A DNA stretch of 64,000 bases from Collimonas pratensis (GTDB taxonomy: Bacteria; Pseudomonadota; Gammaproteobacteria; Burkholderiales; Burkholderiaceae_D). Each line of letters begins with the position of its first letter. Within the stretch, counting starts at the first letter, position 1. Where the stretch lies: positions 4,650,001 through 4,714,000 of the forward strand of contig NZ_CP013234.1 in assembly GCF_001584185.1 (NCBI RefSeq), written 5' to 3'. The notes under the pieces are model-generated. The model had not been told where the DNA came from, ran no database searches, and saw only the letters and a list, made by a program, of their open reading frames with translations. The position numbers and the translations under genes are program-made. Shown here one piece after another: positions 35,809 to 45,723 of the stretch.

Positions 35809-35991
35809 CTATAGCAGGGCTGGTATGGCTTCCAGGATAATCAGCGCCAGTATGGCGCCGCAAACAGCGCCGACGGCGCGCAGGCTGCCGCGCGCAAGGC
35901 GCGACGCAACCGGTACTTCACCACACAAGATCAACCCGGCGAACGCCATCGGGACGAAAAACAGCAGGTTGTCCATAATTACCTTGATCAT
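35809..35991 (-). CDS. Small hydrophobic membrane protein, 60 residues
   Basis: A 60-residue protein with two membrane segments (LLFFVPMAFAGLILCGEVPV and GAVCGAILALIILEAIPALL) joined by a short Arg-containing loop. The ATG at 35991 has a good AAGGAGACC ribosome site, which supports it as a real gene. Small proteins of this kind occur as unannotated inner-membrane peptides. No family recognised and no operon partner. Confidence 0.55.
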   Translation of the reverse strand: MIKVIMDNLLFFVPMAFAGLILCGEVPVASRLARGSLRAVGAVCGAILALIILEAIPALL

Positions 35992-36653
35992 GATGGTCTC
36001 CTTGGTTTACTTGTAATTTCAGTATAGGTTTGGCATGCCTGAAAGCAAGGAGGAATACGCGAATGACCAGCGCAGCAGTGCTCAAAAAGACAATAAAAAC
36101 CGATAAAAAAACCTTCTGCTGTCCTGCACAATTTTCTTGACCGCCATCAACTGCGCGGCTACTATCCACCAGTCTAAATTTTATGGAGCCCCTTTAATGG
36201 GCACTTGTTCGAGTGACAGTTGCTGCCAGACCCGTTCTGGCATCGCCTCGGCAAGATAACGCAGGATTCCCCTGCCGTCATCTCGCCAACGGCGGATGAT
36301 GGTATCCCGGTGCATGGAAGATATTTCCGGCATGCAGTGTTCCACCACCTCATATTGTTATGCAAAGTTGCGCTGCCGGGCGGGCTATACCTATACCGGC
36401 TGCATGCTTGGCTGATCCCGTTTTCCGCGTCCGCGCGCCGGGTAATCGAATGTAGCGCCTGTCTCCGGGCTCTTGATTGTCATCAAGATGTCACCGATCG
36501 AATTTACAGTCTGTGCCGCGCTGAACGTTTTTGCCTTTTGTAAAGAACCTGTCATCCATATGGATAGCAAGTCGTTAACATCAGGTTAAGGACGCCAGCC
36601 AGCCCCTCTGATCGACGACAGCCGACCGCACTGCATGAAAAAAGAAGAATTCC
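35992..36653. other. Long non-coding region upstream of mgtA
   Basis: About 660 bp with no convincing gene; open frames here lack ribosome sites and sensible composition. The 3' part is presumably the promoter and leader of mgtA. A small frame ATG 36635 to TAG 36688 overlaps the mgtA start and encodes an acidic peptide beginning MKKEEFHESE. No recognised Mg2+ riboswitch structure could be verified by eye. Confidence 0.3.
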
Positions 36654-39416
36654 ATGAATCTGAATATTCTCAAAGACACCTTCGTTAGCTTTGTCCGCAC
36701 GCACGGCATGGATCGCCATTTCCGCCGGCTGGCTCCGGACATGTTCCGCAGTACCCCGGTCACCAAGGAAGTGCCGCCGTCGCTGGCGGAAGCGCTATCG
36801 ACCGCTGCCAGCATCGACGTCAGCGAACTGTTCAAGAAACTGCATAGCCGTGCCGACGGCCTGACCGACGCCGAAGCCGACGATATCCGCGTCAGCGCCG
36901 GTCCAAATGAAGTCGAGCACGAAAAGCCGATCTCGAAATGGGCTCACCTGTGGCAGTGCTACAAGAATCCCTTCAACCTGCTGCTGACCGTACTGGCCAC
37001 CGTTTCCTTCCTCACCGAAGACATGAAGGCCACCATCGTCATCGGTTCGATGGTTGTGCTGTCGACCCTGATGCGCTTCATCCAGGAATCGCGCTCCAAC
37101 ACCGCGGCCGACAAGCTCAAGGCGATGGTCAGCAATACCGCCACCGTGCTGCGCCACGACCTGGCGGAAGACATCGCCGAAGAAGCCTTGCGCTATTTCG
37201 ACGTCACCTTGCATCCCAAGGGTGCGCGCCGCATCGAACTGCCGATCAAGAAGCTGGTGCCGGGCGATATCGTCCAGTTGTCCGCCGGCGACATGATCCC
37301 GGCCGATTTGCGCCTGCTGACCGCAAAGGACTTGTTCATCAGCCAGGCGGCCATGACCGGCGAATCGCTGCCGGTGGAAAAATTCGTGGTCCATCGCGGC
37401 CTCGACACCAGCAACCCGCTGGAACTCGACAACCTGTGCTTCATGGGCACCAACGTGGTCAGCGGTTCCGCCACCGCTATCGTCGTCACTACCGGCAACC
37501 GCACCTATTTCGGCGCCCTGGCGGAACGTGTGACCGCCTCCGACCGCACGCCGACTGCATTCCAGTCTGGCGTCAACAAGGTCAGCTGGCTGCTGATCCG
37601 CTTCATGATGGTGATGACCCCGGTAGTGTTCCTGCTGAACGGCTACACCAAGGGCGACTGGGTCGAAGCCTTCCTGTTCGCGATGTCGATCGCGGTCGGC
37701 CTGACGCCGGAAATGCTGCCCATGATCGTCACCTCGACCCTGGCCAAGGGCGCGGTCGCACTGTCGCGCAAGAAGGTGATCGTCAAGCGCCTGGATGCGA
37801 TCCAGAACTTCGGCGCCATGGACGTGCTGTGCACCGATAAGACCGGCACCCTGACCCAGGACAAGATTTTCCTGGAGCGCCATACCGACATCCTCGGCGA
37901 GCAGGACGACCTGGTGCTGGAATATGCCTACCTCAACAGCCACTACCAGACCGGCCTCAAGAACCTGCTGGACGTCGCCGTGCTGGAACACGCAGAATTG
38001 CAGCGCGAAATGGCGTTGGCCTCGGCTTACCGCAAGGTCGATGAAATTCCGTTCGATTTCCAGCGCCGCCGCATGTCGGTGGTGGTCAGCGAACGCGACG
38101 ACCACCATGAATTGATCTGCAAGGGCGCGGTCGAGGAAATCGTTTCGGTCTGTACCCACGCGCGCCACAACGGCGAAGTGGTGCCGTTCACCAAGGAACT
38201 GCTGCAGGAAATCTACGACACCACTTCCAGCCTCAACGCCGAGGGCCTGCGCGTGGTGGCGGTGGCCGCCAAGGACTTGCCGCCGACCAAGGAAGTGTAC
38301 GGCGTGGCCGATGAATCCGACCTGGTGCTGATCGGTTACATCGCCTTCCTCGATCCGCCAAAGGAATCGACCAAGCCGGCGCTGGATGCCCTCAAGGCAC
38401 ACGGCATCACCGTGAAGATCCTGACCGGCGACAACGAGCTGGTGACTGCCAAGATCTGCCGCCAGGTCGGCCTGGTTGTCGACGGCATGGTGCTCGGCAA
38501 CCAGGTTGAAAAAATGAGCGATGCCGAACTCTCGGTCGCAGTCGAAACCACCACGGTATTCGCCAAGCTCAGCCCAACCCACAAGGAACGCATCGTCCGC
38601 GTCCTCCACGACAAGGGCCATGTTGTCGGTTTCATGGGCGACGGCATCAACGATGCGCCGGCCCTGCGCGCCGCCGACATCGGCATTTCGGTCGACACCG
38701 CAGTCGACATCGCCAAGGAAGCCGCCGACATCATCCTGCTGGAAAAGAGCTTGATGGTGCTGGAAGAAGGCGTGCTGGAGGGCCGCAAGACCTTCGCCAA
38801 CATGCTGAAGTACATCAAGATGACCGCCAGCTCGAACTTCGGCAATGTGTTCTCGGTGCTGGTAGCGAGCGCCTTCCTGCCGTTCCTGCCGATGCTGCCC
38901 TTGCATCTGCTGGTGCAAAACCTGCTGTACGACATCTCGCAGATCACGATTCCTTTCGATAACGTCGACAAGGAATTCCTGGAAAAACCACAGCGCTGGA
39001 ATGCTGGCGAAATCGGCCGTTTCATGGTGTTCTTCGGCCCGATCAGCTCGATTTTCGACATCACCACCTTTGCATTGATGTGGTACATCTTCGGCGCCAA
39101 TACGCCAGAGCACCAGACCTTGTTCCAGTCCGGCTGGTTCATCGAAGGCTTGTTGTCGCAGACGCTGATCGTGCACATGATCCGCACCCGCAAGATTCCA
39201 TTCTTCCAGAGCCGTGCTTCGTGGGCACTGATGAGCATGACCATCATCATCATGCTAGTCGGGATCCTGCTGCCGATGTCGCCGCTGGCCCATTACTTCA
39301 AGCTGCAGGCGCTGCCGCTGACCTACTTCCCATGGCTGGTGCTTATCCTGGTCGCCTATGCCGTGCTGACACAGGCGATGAAGGGCTGGTACGCAAGGCG
39401 CTACGGCTGGCAGTAA
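36654..39416 (+). CDS. mgtA: P-type Mg2+-transporting ATPase
   Basis: A 920-residue P3B-type ATPase that imports Mg2+ across the inner membrane using ATP. The phosphorylated Asp395 lies in CTDKTGTLTQDK. The actuator motif is AAMTGESLPVEKF, the hinge GFMGDGINDAPALRAADIG, and the nucleotide-binding KGAVEEI. Ten hydrophobic segments are arranged as in MgtA/MgtB, including NPFNLLLTVLATVSFLTEDM and SSNFGNVFSVLVASAFLPFL. It is a single gene with a 660-bp upstream region that may hold Mg2+-responsive control. Confidence 0.95.
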   Translation: MNLNILKDTFVSFVRTHGMDRHFRRLAPDMFRSTPVTKEVPPSLAEALSTAASIDVSELFKKLHSRADGLTDAEADDIRVSAGPNEVEHEKPISKWAHLWQCYKNPFNLLLTVLATVSFLTEDMKATIVIGSMVVLSTLMRFIQESRSNTAADKLKAMVSNTATVLRHDLAEDIAEEALRYFDVTLHPKGARRIELPIKKLVPGDIVQLSAGDMIPADLRLLTAKDLFISQAAMTGESLPVEKFVVHRGLDTSNPLELDNLCFMGTNVVSGSATAIVVTTGNRTYFGALAERVTASDRTPTAFQSGVNKVSWLLIRFMMVMTPVVFLLNGYTKGDWVEAFLFAMSIAVGLTPEMLPMIVTSTLAKGAVALSRKKVIVKRLDAIQNFGAMDVLCTDKTGTLTQDKIFLERHTDILGEQDDLVLEYAYLNSHYQTGLKNLLDVAVLEHAELQREMALASAYRKVDEIPFDFQRRRMSVVVSERDDHHELICKGAVEEIVSVCTHARHNGEVVPFTKELLQEIYDTTSSLNAEGLRVVAVAAKDLPPTKEVYGVADESDLVLIGYIAFLDPPKESTKPALDALKAHGITVKILTGDNELVTAKICRQVGLVVDGMVLGNQVEKMSDAELSVAVETTTVFAKLSPTHKERIVRVLHDKGHVVGFMGDGINDAPALRAADIGISVDTAVDIAKEAADIILLEKSLMVLEEGVLEGRKTFANMLKYIKMTASSNFGNVFSVLVASAFLPFLPMLPLHLLVQNLLYDISQITIPFDNVDKEFLEKPQRWNAGEIGRFMVFFGPISSIFDITTFALMWYIFGANTPEHQTLFQSGWFIEGLLSQTLIVHMIRTRKIPFFQSRASWALMSMTIIIMLVGILLPMSPLAHYFKLQALPLTYFPWLVLILVAYAVLTQAMKGWYARRYGWQ

Positions 39417-39432
39417 CAAACTGCAGCACCAC

Positions 39433-39512
39433 GCCGGGAAGAGATGCAAATATCCATCTCTTCCCGGCAAAACAAAAAAGCCAATCGCACAAAACGATTG
39501 GCTTCTTTTTTG
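39433..39512 (+). terminator. Terminator region after mgtA
   Basis: Two hairpins follow mgtA. The first (39433-39446 with 39455-39468, arms GCCGGGAAGAGATG) has an A-rich tail. The second (AAGCCAATCG at 39478-39487 with CGATTGGCTT at 39495-39504) runs into CTTTTTTT and is a standard terminator. Confidence 0.85.
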
Positions 39513-39571
39513 CCGGTATTTTGCCGGTAGGGTGGGCACTGGTGCCCACCCTACGCTTCTTGGCAGACAAG

Positions 39572-40222
39572 CTAGCCCACCAGCCCCGCCGCAATATTGA
39601 TCGACAAGCCGAGAATCGCCGAATTGAACAGGAAGGTCAGCACCGATTGAAACAGCACGATCTTGCGCATGGAGCGCGTCATGACGCTGACATCGGAAGT
39701 CTGTACCGCGACCGCCATGGTGAATGAAAAGTACAGGAAATCCCAGTAGTTCGGATTCTTTTCGTCGTCGGGAAAGCGCAGCGGCGGCGTTGCTTCATCT
39801 GCAGCGTAAAACAAGCGCGCGTAGTGCAAGGTAAAGATAGTACCGACCAGGAACCAGGAACCCAGCACCGTCATGCCGGTAAACAGATAGCGGGTCTCTT
39901 TTGGCTCCGGCAGGAAATCCTTGGCCTGGGTCAGGCCGAACACCACTGCGGCGATGCTGGAAACGGCCGCGACGCAGATCAGGACCAGGATCATCGTATC
40001 GTTCTCATCCTCCAGCGCAGCTCTTTTCTTGACCTGCTCACAGCTGGCGCGGGCCATCATCCACCACAACATCAGCAAATAGCCCCAGACCCCTGCGTTC
40101 CAGCCGATCAGGGCACGGGTGATGGCCGAACTGTGCGGCGCCAGCGCCCATACGATCAAGCCCAGCACGATGGCGATGACCAGGCGCGGGTGGGTACGAA
40201 AAACCAGATTATTGAGCCACAT
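39572..40222 (-). CDS. DUF1345 inner-membrane protein
   Basis: A 216-residue membrane protein of the DUF1345 family. Five hydrophobic segments are visible (LVIAIVLGLIVWALAP, WGYLLMLWWMMA, MILVLICVAAVSSIAAVVF, GMTVLGSWFLVGTIFTLHYA, LFNSAILGLSINIAAGLVG). The conserved family stretch NYWDFLYFSFTMAVAVQTSD and SMRKIVLFQSVLTFLFN is present; the first part resembles a two-TM potassium-channel pore region, as has been noted for the family. ATG 40222 with AAGGAAAG upstream is preferred to the longer frame from 40321. Function unknown. Confidence 0.87.
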   Translation of the reverse strand: MWLNNLVFRTHPRLVIAIVLGLIVWALAPHSSAITRALIGWNAGVWGYLLMLWWMMARASCEQVKKRAALEDENDTMILVLICVAAVSSIAAVVFGLTQAKDFLPEPKETRYLFTGMTVLGSWFLVGTIFTLHYARLFYAADEATPPLRFPDDEKNPNYWDFLYFSFTMAVAVQTSDVSVMTRSMRKIVLFQSVLTFLFNSAILGLSINIAAGLVG

Positions 40223-40342
40223 GATGCTGCTTTCCTTTATACGGTCTGTAAATAGGGGCACTTTACCAGAGCTGGCTGAGGCCCGGTATTGCCCTGCCTC
40301 AGACCAGCGTGCCCCGGCCACAGCCGCCGCGCTACGCCGCTT

Positions 40343-40813
40343 TTAGTAAGGCTTGTTCGGCAGGAATTTGCCGTCGAGGGTGATGACCGCACGGGAGCCG
40401 CCGTCCGGATCCTCCACCCGCTTCAGGTCCAGCTTGAAGTTGATGGCGCTGATGATGCCGTCGCCCAGTTCTTCGTGCACCAGCATCTTCAAGGTGGTGC
40501 CGTAGATTTGCAGCATTTCGTAAAAGCGGTAGATGGTCGGGTCGGTAGGAATGCCGCCCGGGATGCTGCCGCGCAGAGGGATCATTTGCAGCTCTGCCGC
40601 GGCTTCCGGCTCGAAGCCGAGATGGCGGCACACCACTTCGGCGGCGGCCTTCGGCAAGGCGTGTTGTCCCAGCAGCGCCGCCGTGACATAAGCCACACTC
40701 AGTCCGGTGCCTTCGGCCAGTTGTTTCCAGGACAGGTCTTGCAGCGCCTTGGCGGCGATGACGCGGGAAGTGAGGGCGACGCGGTTTTCTTGATACACGT
40801 TTGCTTGTTGCAT
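40343..40813 (-). CDS. cynS: Cyanate hydratase (cyanase)
   Basis: A 156-residue enzyme that converts cyanate and bicarbonate to carbon dioxide and carbamate, which breaks down to ammonia and CO2. The catalytic triad has the same numbering as the E. coli enzyme: Arg96 and Glu99 in [11 protein letters not shown], and Ser122 in [13 protein letters not shown]. The N-terminal helical domain ([20 protein letters not shown]) is a helix-turn-helix-like fold used for decamer assembly. It follows the carbonic anhydrase gene by 85 bp, a gap that holds four 11-bp tandem repeats. Confidence 0.96.
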   Translation of the reverse strand: MQQANVYQENRVALTSRVIAAKALQDLSWKQLAEGTGLSVAYVTAALLGQHALPKAAAEVVCRHLGFEPEAAAELQMIPLRGSIPGGIPTDPTIYRFYEMLQIYGTTLKMLVHEELGDGIISAINFKLDLKRVEDPDGGSRAVITLDGKFLPNKPY

Positions 40814-40825
40814 GATGTTTCCTTT

Positions 40826-40869
40826 TCAGTGAGGGTTCAGTGACAGTTCAGTGACAGTTCAGTGAGAGC
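40826..40869. repeat. Four 11-bp tandem repeats between cynT and cynS
   Basis: Four units of the pattern TTCAGTGANAG (40826-40836, 40837-40847, 40848-40858, 40859-40869); the two middle ones are identical. They start 13 bp upstream of the cynS start codon on the minus-strand transcript. The 11-bp period is about one helical turn and the copy number could vary. Confidence 0.8.
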
Positions 40870-40898
40870 GCGGATGAAGAACTGACGGTGGTTAAACT

Positions 40899-41561
40899 TT
40901 AAGCGGCCAGGGCGTTGCGCTTGGTTTGCGTAGCAACCGTCTGGGGAAACTCGGCGAGCGAGACGAACTGATTGCTGGCGCCGTCCAACGCCACGATAGT
41001 CCCTGTTTCAATGTCGTACACCCAGCCATGCAGGTTCAAAGTGCCCTGCTCCAGCGCCAGTGCCACGGAAGGATGGGTCTTGATGTTGACCAGCTGGGCG
41101 ATGACGTTTTCACGCACCATCGAACTCAACCGTGCAGCGGGTGAAGCGTGAGTACGCGCTGCGTTCACCACCTTGGCCGAATCGGCATGGCGCAGCCAAC
41201 CGGCTACCGCAGGCAAGTGATCCAGGCATTTGCAGCTGGAAATGGCGGTCATGGCGCCGCAATCGGAATGGCCGCAGACCACGATGTCGCTCACGCCCAG
41301 CACCGCCACTGCGTATTCGACCGTGGCGGTGACGCCGCCCGGCGCCGAGCTGTAGGACGGGACGATATTGCCGGCATTGCGGATCACAAAGATGTCGCCC
41401 GGATCCTGCTGGGTCAGCAACTCCGGCACCACGCGGCTATCCGAACAAGTGATAAACAATGCGCTGGGGCTCTGGGTGGTAGCCAGTTCCTTGAACAGGC
41501 CGGACAGGCCCGGGAAAGTGTGTTTCTGGAATTTCAAGACCCCATCGACGATGGACTTCAT
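40899..41561 (-). CDS. cynT: Beta-class carbonic anhydrase (cyanate operon type)
   Basis: A 220-residue zinc enzyme that interconverts CO2 and bicarbonate, keeping bicarbonate available to cyanase. Zinc ligands are visible in [12 protein letters not shown] (Cys, Asp-Arg pair) and [10 protein letters not shown] (His and Cys). ATG 41561 has a strong GAAGGAG site, so the longer frame to 41672 is rejected. It is first gene of the cynT-cynS unit and divergent from the LysR-type cynR. Confidence 0.93.
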   Translation of the reverse strand: MKSIVDGVLKFQKHTFPGLSGLFKELATTQSPSALFITCSDSRVVPELLTQQDPGDIFVIRNAGNIVPSYSSAPGGVTATVEYAVAVLGVSDIVVCGHSDCGAMTAISSCKCLDHLPAVAGWLRHADSAKVVNAARTHASPAARLSSMVRENVIAQLVNIKTHPSVALALEQGTLNLHGWVYDIETGTIVALDGASNQFVSLAEFPQTVATQTKRNALAA

Positions 41562-41646
41562 GGCGCTTCTCCTTCTAGGTGTTGAAGTAATGAAGCCATG
41601 ATGAAGACATCCAGCTATTAGGTCAAAGACCGATATACAATCATAT

Positions 41647-41665
41647 CTATAAGAATTACCTATAG
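41647..41665. promoter_or_regulatory. LysR-type box in cynT-cynR gap
   Basis: CTATAAGAATTACCTATAG has 5-bp inverted arms and a T-N11-A core. It ends 9 bp before the cynR ATG in the 113-bp divergent gap and is a likely CynR site. Confidence 0.6.
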
Positions 41666-41674
41666 TTATCAAAC

Positions 41675-42577
41675 ATGCTATTACGCCATATCCGCTATCT
41701 GCTCGCCGTGGTCGAACAAGGCAATTTCACCAGAGCCGCCGAGACCCTGTATGTGTCGCAGCCGACCTTGTCGCAGCAAATACGGCAACTGGAAGAGACA
41801 CTGGGTGCGCAACTGCTGGACCGCAGCGGCAGGGTGGTGCGCGCCACCGATGCCGGCGAGGCGTATATCGCCTACGCGCGGCGGGCGCTGCGTGAGTTGG
41901 AGGCCGGTCAGCGCGCCATCCACGATGTGCGCGACCTCGTGCGCGGCACCCTGCGCCTGGCCATGACGCCCAGCCTGACTTCCTACCTGGCCGGACCGCT
42001 GATCGCGCGCTTCAACGCCAGTTATCCCGGCATCACGCTGCAGGTGATTGAAAAGACGCTGGATGCGATTGAAACGGCGCTGGCGGCGGACCAGGTCGAC
42101 CTCGGGCTGGCCTTCAGCCAGGTGCGCTCTACGGAGATCAACAGCCAGCCGCTGTTCGATGAAAAGCTGTGCGCCGTGGTCGGCCTGGCGCATCCGCTGG
42201 CGCAGCGCGCTACTGCTACTCTTGCTGCGGCGGTGCTGACCGCCGGCGAGCTTGGCCGGCAATCGCTGGCGCTACTCAGCAGCGACTTCGCTACCCGCAG
42301 CTTTGTCGATGCCTACCTGCAGCAACAGGGCATTGCGCCCAAGATTGCAGTCGAAGCCAACACCATCAGTGCGATCGTGGAAATCGTCTGCCGCGGCGGC
42401 CTCGTCACTATCCTGCCGGAGGCGATTGCGCGCGAACATCCCGGCCTGCAGGAAATCCAGCTGGACCCTGCCCTGCCGCATCGCACCGTCTCGCTATTGC
42501 GACGCAAAGATGGTTATCAAAGCGCCGCGGCCAGGGCGTTTGCCGAACTGGCAGGCAGCCTGGCTAGCGCTGAATAA
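41675..42577 (+). CDS. cynR: LysR-type regulator of cyanate genes
   Basis: A 300-residue LysR regulator: helix-turn-helix ([37 protein letters not shown]) and an effector domain ([20 protein letters not shown], then [11 protein letters not shown]). Its sequence start [20 protein letters not shown] is close to CynR. It is divergent from cynT, so it probably activates cynTS when cyanate is present and represses itself, as in E. coli. A bidirectional terminator follows. Confidence 0.9.
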   Translation: MLLRHIRYLLAVVEQGNFTRAAETLYVSQPTLSQQIRQLEETLGAQLLDRSGRVVRATDAGEAYIAYARRALRELEAGQRAIHDVRDLVRGTLRLAMTPSLTSYLAGPLIARFNASYPGITLQVIEKTLDAIETALAADQVDLGLAFSQVRSTEINSQPLFDEKLCAVVGLAHPLAQRATATLAAAVLTAGELGRQSLALLSSDFATRSFVDAYLQQQGIAPKIAVEANTISAIVEIVCRGGLVTILPEAIAREHPGLQEIQLDPALPHRTVSLLRRKDGYQSAAARAFAELAGSLASAE

Positions 42578-42603
42578 AACCGGCAAATATCTAGGGCAAT
42601 AAA

Positions 42604-42625
42604 AAAACGCCCTTGCGGGCGTTTT
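42604..42625. terminator. Bidirectional terminator between cynR and RND gene
   Basis: AAAACGCCC (42604-42612) pairs with GGGCGTTTT (42617-42625). A-run and T-run on either side serve both converging genes. Confidence 0.88.
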
Positions 42626-42641
42626 CTGGATCATGCTGCGA

Positions 42642-45600
42642 TCAGGTTTCGGTAATGTGCAACTTGCTGGCCACCATGTGCGCCACGCTTTCGCCCGGCT
42701 TACGGCGGAACTTGCTGCTCGTCCACACCAGCAGATCGTCGACGTAGGTGAACACCACCGGAATCACCAGCAGGCTGAGGAAGGTCGAGGTCACCAGGCC
42801 GCCGATGACGGCAATCGCCATCGGTCCACGGAAGCTGGAATCCGCCCCCACCCCCAAGGCGATCGGCAGCATGCCGGCGCCCATGGCGATGGTGGTCATG
42901 ACGATCGGCTGGGCCCGTTTATGGCAGGCATCCATCAGCGCCTCGAAACGGCTCATGCCATGATCGCGGCGCGCCACGATGGCGTACTCCACCAGCAGGA
43001 TGGAGTTCTTGACCGCGATCCCCATCAGCATCAGCAAACCGATCAGCGACGGCATCGAGAACGAGTTATGCGTGATCAGCAACGCTGCAAATGCGCCACC
43101 GATAGACAAAGGCAAGGCCGCCAGGATGGTCACCGGCTGCAAAAAGCCCTTGAACAGCAGCACCAGCACCATGTACACGCACAGCACGCCGGTCAGCATC
43201 GCCAGTGCAAAGCCGGAGAACAGCTCCTTCATGATTTCGGCGTCGCCCAGTTCGCCGCGCTTGACGTTAGGCGGCAGATTCCTCACGTTCGGCAGCGCAT
43301 TGATCTTATCCATCACTTCACCGATTTCATGGCCGTTCAGCTCGACGTGGATAATCACGCGGCGGTTGCGGTCGATGCGGTCGATCCGCGCCGGGCCGCT
43401 GTCGAAGCGGATGTCCGCCACCGAACTCAAAGGCACGTTGCCGCTCTTGCCCTGCACCGACAAACGCTCCAGCACGCTCATGTCATGCCGCGCATCTTCC
43501 GGCAAGCGCACCCGGATCGGGATCTGCCGCTCCGGCAGGTTCAGCTTGGCAACCAGCTGGTCATAATCGCCCGAGGTAGCGATACGCAAGGTTTCGCCGA
43601 TGGCCGAAGACGTCACGCCCAGGTCGGCAGCTTTAGCAAAATTCGGCGTGACGATGATTTCCGGCCGCACCAGGCTGATGCTGGAGGTAATGTTGCCGAG
43701 GTCGGGAATCGTGCGGATTTCGCGCTCGATGGCGCGCGTCACCGAACTCAGCGCCGCCGGATCGTCGCCCGACAGCAGCAGCTGAATTTCTTCGCCGTTG
43801 CCGCCGCCGCCAACGGTAAACCGCAGCCCCGGCAATTGGGTTAGCAACTTGCGCAACTCGCTGTCCACCTCGGTCTGCTTTTCCTTGCGCTCAGGCGGGT
43901 CCTTGAGCAGCACCGTCAAGGTGGAGCGGCGTGCCTCGTCGCCGCCGATCGCACTGTAGACCTGGGCGACATTCTTGTTGGTCATCAGCAGGCGGCGTGC
44001 CTGTTCCGAGCTGGCGCGGGTTTCTTCCAGGATGCTGCCGGGCGGCAGTTCCAGCGTGACCTGGGTCTGGCCGCGATCGCTAGGCGGAATGAAACCAGTC
44101 GGCAGGAACGGGATCATGGCCAGCGACAAGATGAAGAACAGCGCCGCCATGCCCATGGTCTTGACCCGGTGCGCCATGCACCAAGAGGCCACCGCCAGGT
44201 ACTTCGCCATCAGGCGGCTTTCCTTTTTCTCATGCACGATAGGCTTGAGCAGATAGGCCGCCATCATCGGCGTCAACAAGCGCGCCACGATCAGCGAAGT
44301 GGTCACCGCGATCGCCGCGGTCCAGCCGAACTGCTTGAAGAAGCGGCCGACGATGCCGCTCATGAACGCAGTCGGCAAAAATACCGCCACCAGCGTAAAC
44401 GTCGTCGCCACCACCGCCAGGCCGATTTCATCTGCAGCTTCCAGCGCTGCCTGGTACGGCGTCTTGCCCATGCGCAGATGGCGTACGATGTTTTCGATTT
44501 CCACAATCGCATCGTCCACCAGGATCCCGATCACCAGCGCCAGCGACAGCAAGGTCACGCCGTTGAGCGAAAAGCCGAGGAATTTCATTGCCATGAAAGT
44601 CGGGATGATCGACAGCGGCAGCGCCGCTGCAGCCACCAGGGTGGCGCGCCAGTCGCGCAGGAAGAACCAGACCACCAGCACCGCCAGGATCGCACCTTCA
44701 TACAGCAAGGACATCGAACCTTCGTAGTTTTCCTGGACCACGTCGACGTTGTTGAAAGCTTCCTCGATCTTGACGTGGCTCGCTTTCTTGCTCAGCTCGG
44801 CGACCGCTTTCTTGACGGCTTTGGAGACAGTGATTTCACTGGCACCCTTGCTACGGGTGATTTCAAAGCCGACCACCGGTTTGCCGTCGAGCAGCGTCAG
44901 CGCAGTGCGCTCGCCGATGCCGTCGGTCACCTTGGCGACCTGGTCCAGGCGGATCACATGGCCATCCGGCAGAGCCATCTGCAAGGCGGCGACTTCCGCT
45001 ACGTTGCCGACCGTGCCGATGGTGCGCACCGACTGCCGCGCGCCGCTGATGTCAGCCTTGCCGCCCGGGGCTTCCTGCTGCACGCGCTGCAGCTGGCGCG
45101 AGATCTGCGCCGCCGACACGTTCAGCGCCGCCATCCGCTCCGGATCCAGCTCCACCAGCACTTCGCGGTTGACGCCGCCGACGCGGGCGATCTTGCCGAC
45201 GCCCGCCACCGACAGCAAGGCCTTGGACACGTCATTATCGACGAACCAGGACAAGGATTCTTCATCCAGCTGGTCGGACTTGACGGTATAGGTGATGATG
45301 GGCTGGCCCGAGGTGTTCGCTTTGCCGTAGACCGGATCGCGGACGTCGGTAGGCAAATCGCTGCGTATGCGGTTGACCGCATCGCGCACATCGTCCATCG
45401 CTTCCGAGATATCCTTTTCCAGGCGGAACTCGACGGTGGTATTCACCACGCCGTCGTTGATCATGGTGTAGATATGACGGACATCGGTGACGGTCGCGAC
45501 CGAATTTTCAATCTTGCGCGCCACTTCGGTTTCCAGCTGCGAGGGCGAAGCGCCCGGCAGGCTGGTGGAAATCGAAATGAAGGGAAAATCGATATCGGGC

Positions 45601-45710
45601 TGATCCTGCACCAGCATGTCCTTGAAACTCATCAGGCCCATGATGGTGAGCAGGATGAACAGCAGGATGGCCGGAACCGGATGCTTGATCGAGAGAGCTG
45701 AAAAATTCAT
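42642..45710 (-). CDS. RND efflux pump, inner-membrane transporter (HAE1/AcrB type)
   Basis: A 1,022-residue proton-driven transporter. The N-terminal helix and porter start (IKHPVPAILLFILLTIMGLM, QDQPDIDFPFISISTSLPGA) are typical. The proton-relay Asp pair lies in TM4 (LALVIGILVDDAIVEIENIV). GETLRIATSGDYDQLVAKLN belongs to the docking or porter region. Twelve membrane segments in two halves are visible. It resembles MdtB/MdtC-like and MexF-neighbour pumps for organic toxicants. It is last of three genes with short gaps (13 bp after the fusion protein). GAGGACC precedes the ATG. Substrate unknown. Confidence 0.95.
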   Translation of the reverse strand: MNFSALSIKHPVPAILLFILLTIMGLMSFKDMLVQDQPDIDFPFISISTSLPGASPSQLETEVARKIENSVATVTDVRHIYTMINDGVVNTTVEFRLEKDISEAMDDVRDAVNRIRSDLPTDVRDPVYGKANTSGQPIITYTVKSDQLDEESLSWFVDNDVSKALLSVAGVGKIARVGGVNREVLVELDPERMAALNVSAAQISRQLQRVQQEAPGGKADISGARQSVRTIGTVGNVAEVAALQMALPDGHVIRLDQVAKVTDGIGERTALTLLDGKPVVGFEITRSKGASEITVSKAVKKAVAELSKKASHVKIEEAFNNVDVVQENYEGSMSLLYEGAILAVLVVWFFLRDWRATLVAAAALPLSIIPTFMAMKFLGFSLNGVTLLSLALVIGILVDDAIVEIENIVRHLRMGKTPYQAALEAADEIGLAVVATTFTLVAVFLPTAFMSGIVGRFFKQFGWTAAIAVTTSLIVARLLTPMMAAYLLKPIVHEKKESRLMAKYLAVASWCMAHRVKTMGMAALFFILSLAMIPFLPTGFIPPSDRGQTQVTLELPPGSILEETRASSEQARRLLMTNKNVAQVYSAIGGDEARRSTLTVLLKDPPERKEKQTEVDSELRKLLTQLPGLRFTVGGGGNGEEIQLLLSGDDPAALSSVTRAIEREIRTIPDLGNITSSISLVRPEIIVTPNFAKAADLGVTSSAIGETLRIATSGDYDQLVAKLNLPERQIPIRVRLPEDARHDMSVLERLSVQGKSGNVPLSSVADIRFDSGPARIDRIDRNRRVIIHVELNGHEIGEVMDKINALPNVRNLPPNVKRGELGDAEIMKELFSGFALAMLTGVLCVYMVLVLLFKGFLQPVTILAALPLSIGGAFAALLITHNSFSMPSLIGLLMLMGIAVKNSILLVEYAIVARRDHGMSRFEALMDACHKRAQPIVMTTIAMGAGMLPIALGVGADSSFRGPMAIAVIGGLVTSTFLSLLVIPVVFTYVDDLLVWTSSKFRRKPGESVAHMVASKLHITET

Positions 45711-45723
45711 GGCCGGTCCTCGC

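Noticed and set aside
36220..36543. 107-codon plus-strand frame upstream of mgtA
   Set aside because: No ribosome site, and its composition (many Cys, His and Arg) is not protein-like in context; treated as non-coding.
36795..39176. 793-codon minus-strand open frame
   Set aside because: Antisense to mgtA, His/Gln/Arg-rich shadow translation without a family match; mgtA has every expected P-type motif.
44169..45701. Plus-strand frame of 510 codons, rich in His, Arg and Gln
   Set aside because: Shadow of the RND transporter gene on the other strand, an artefact of codon bias in G+C-rich DNA.
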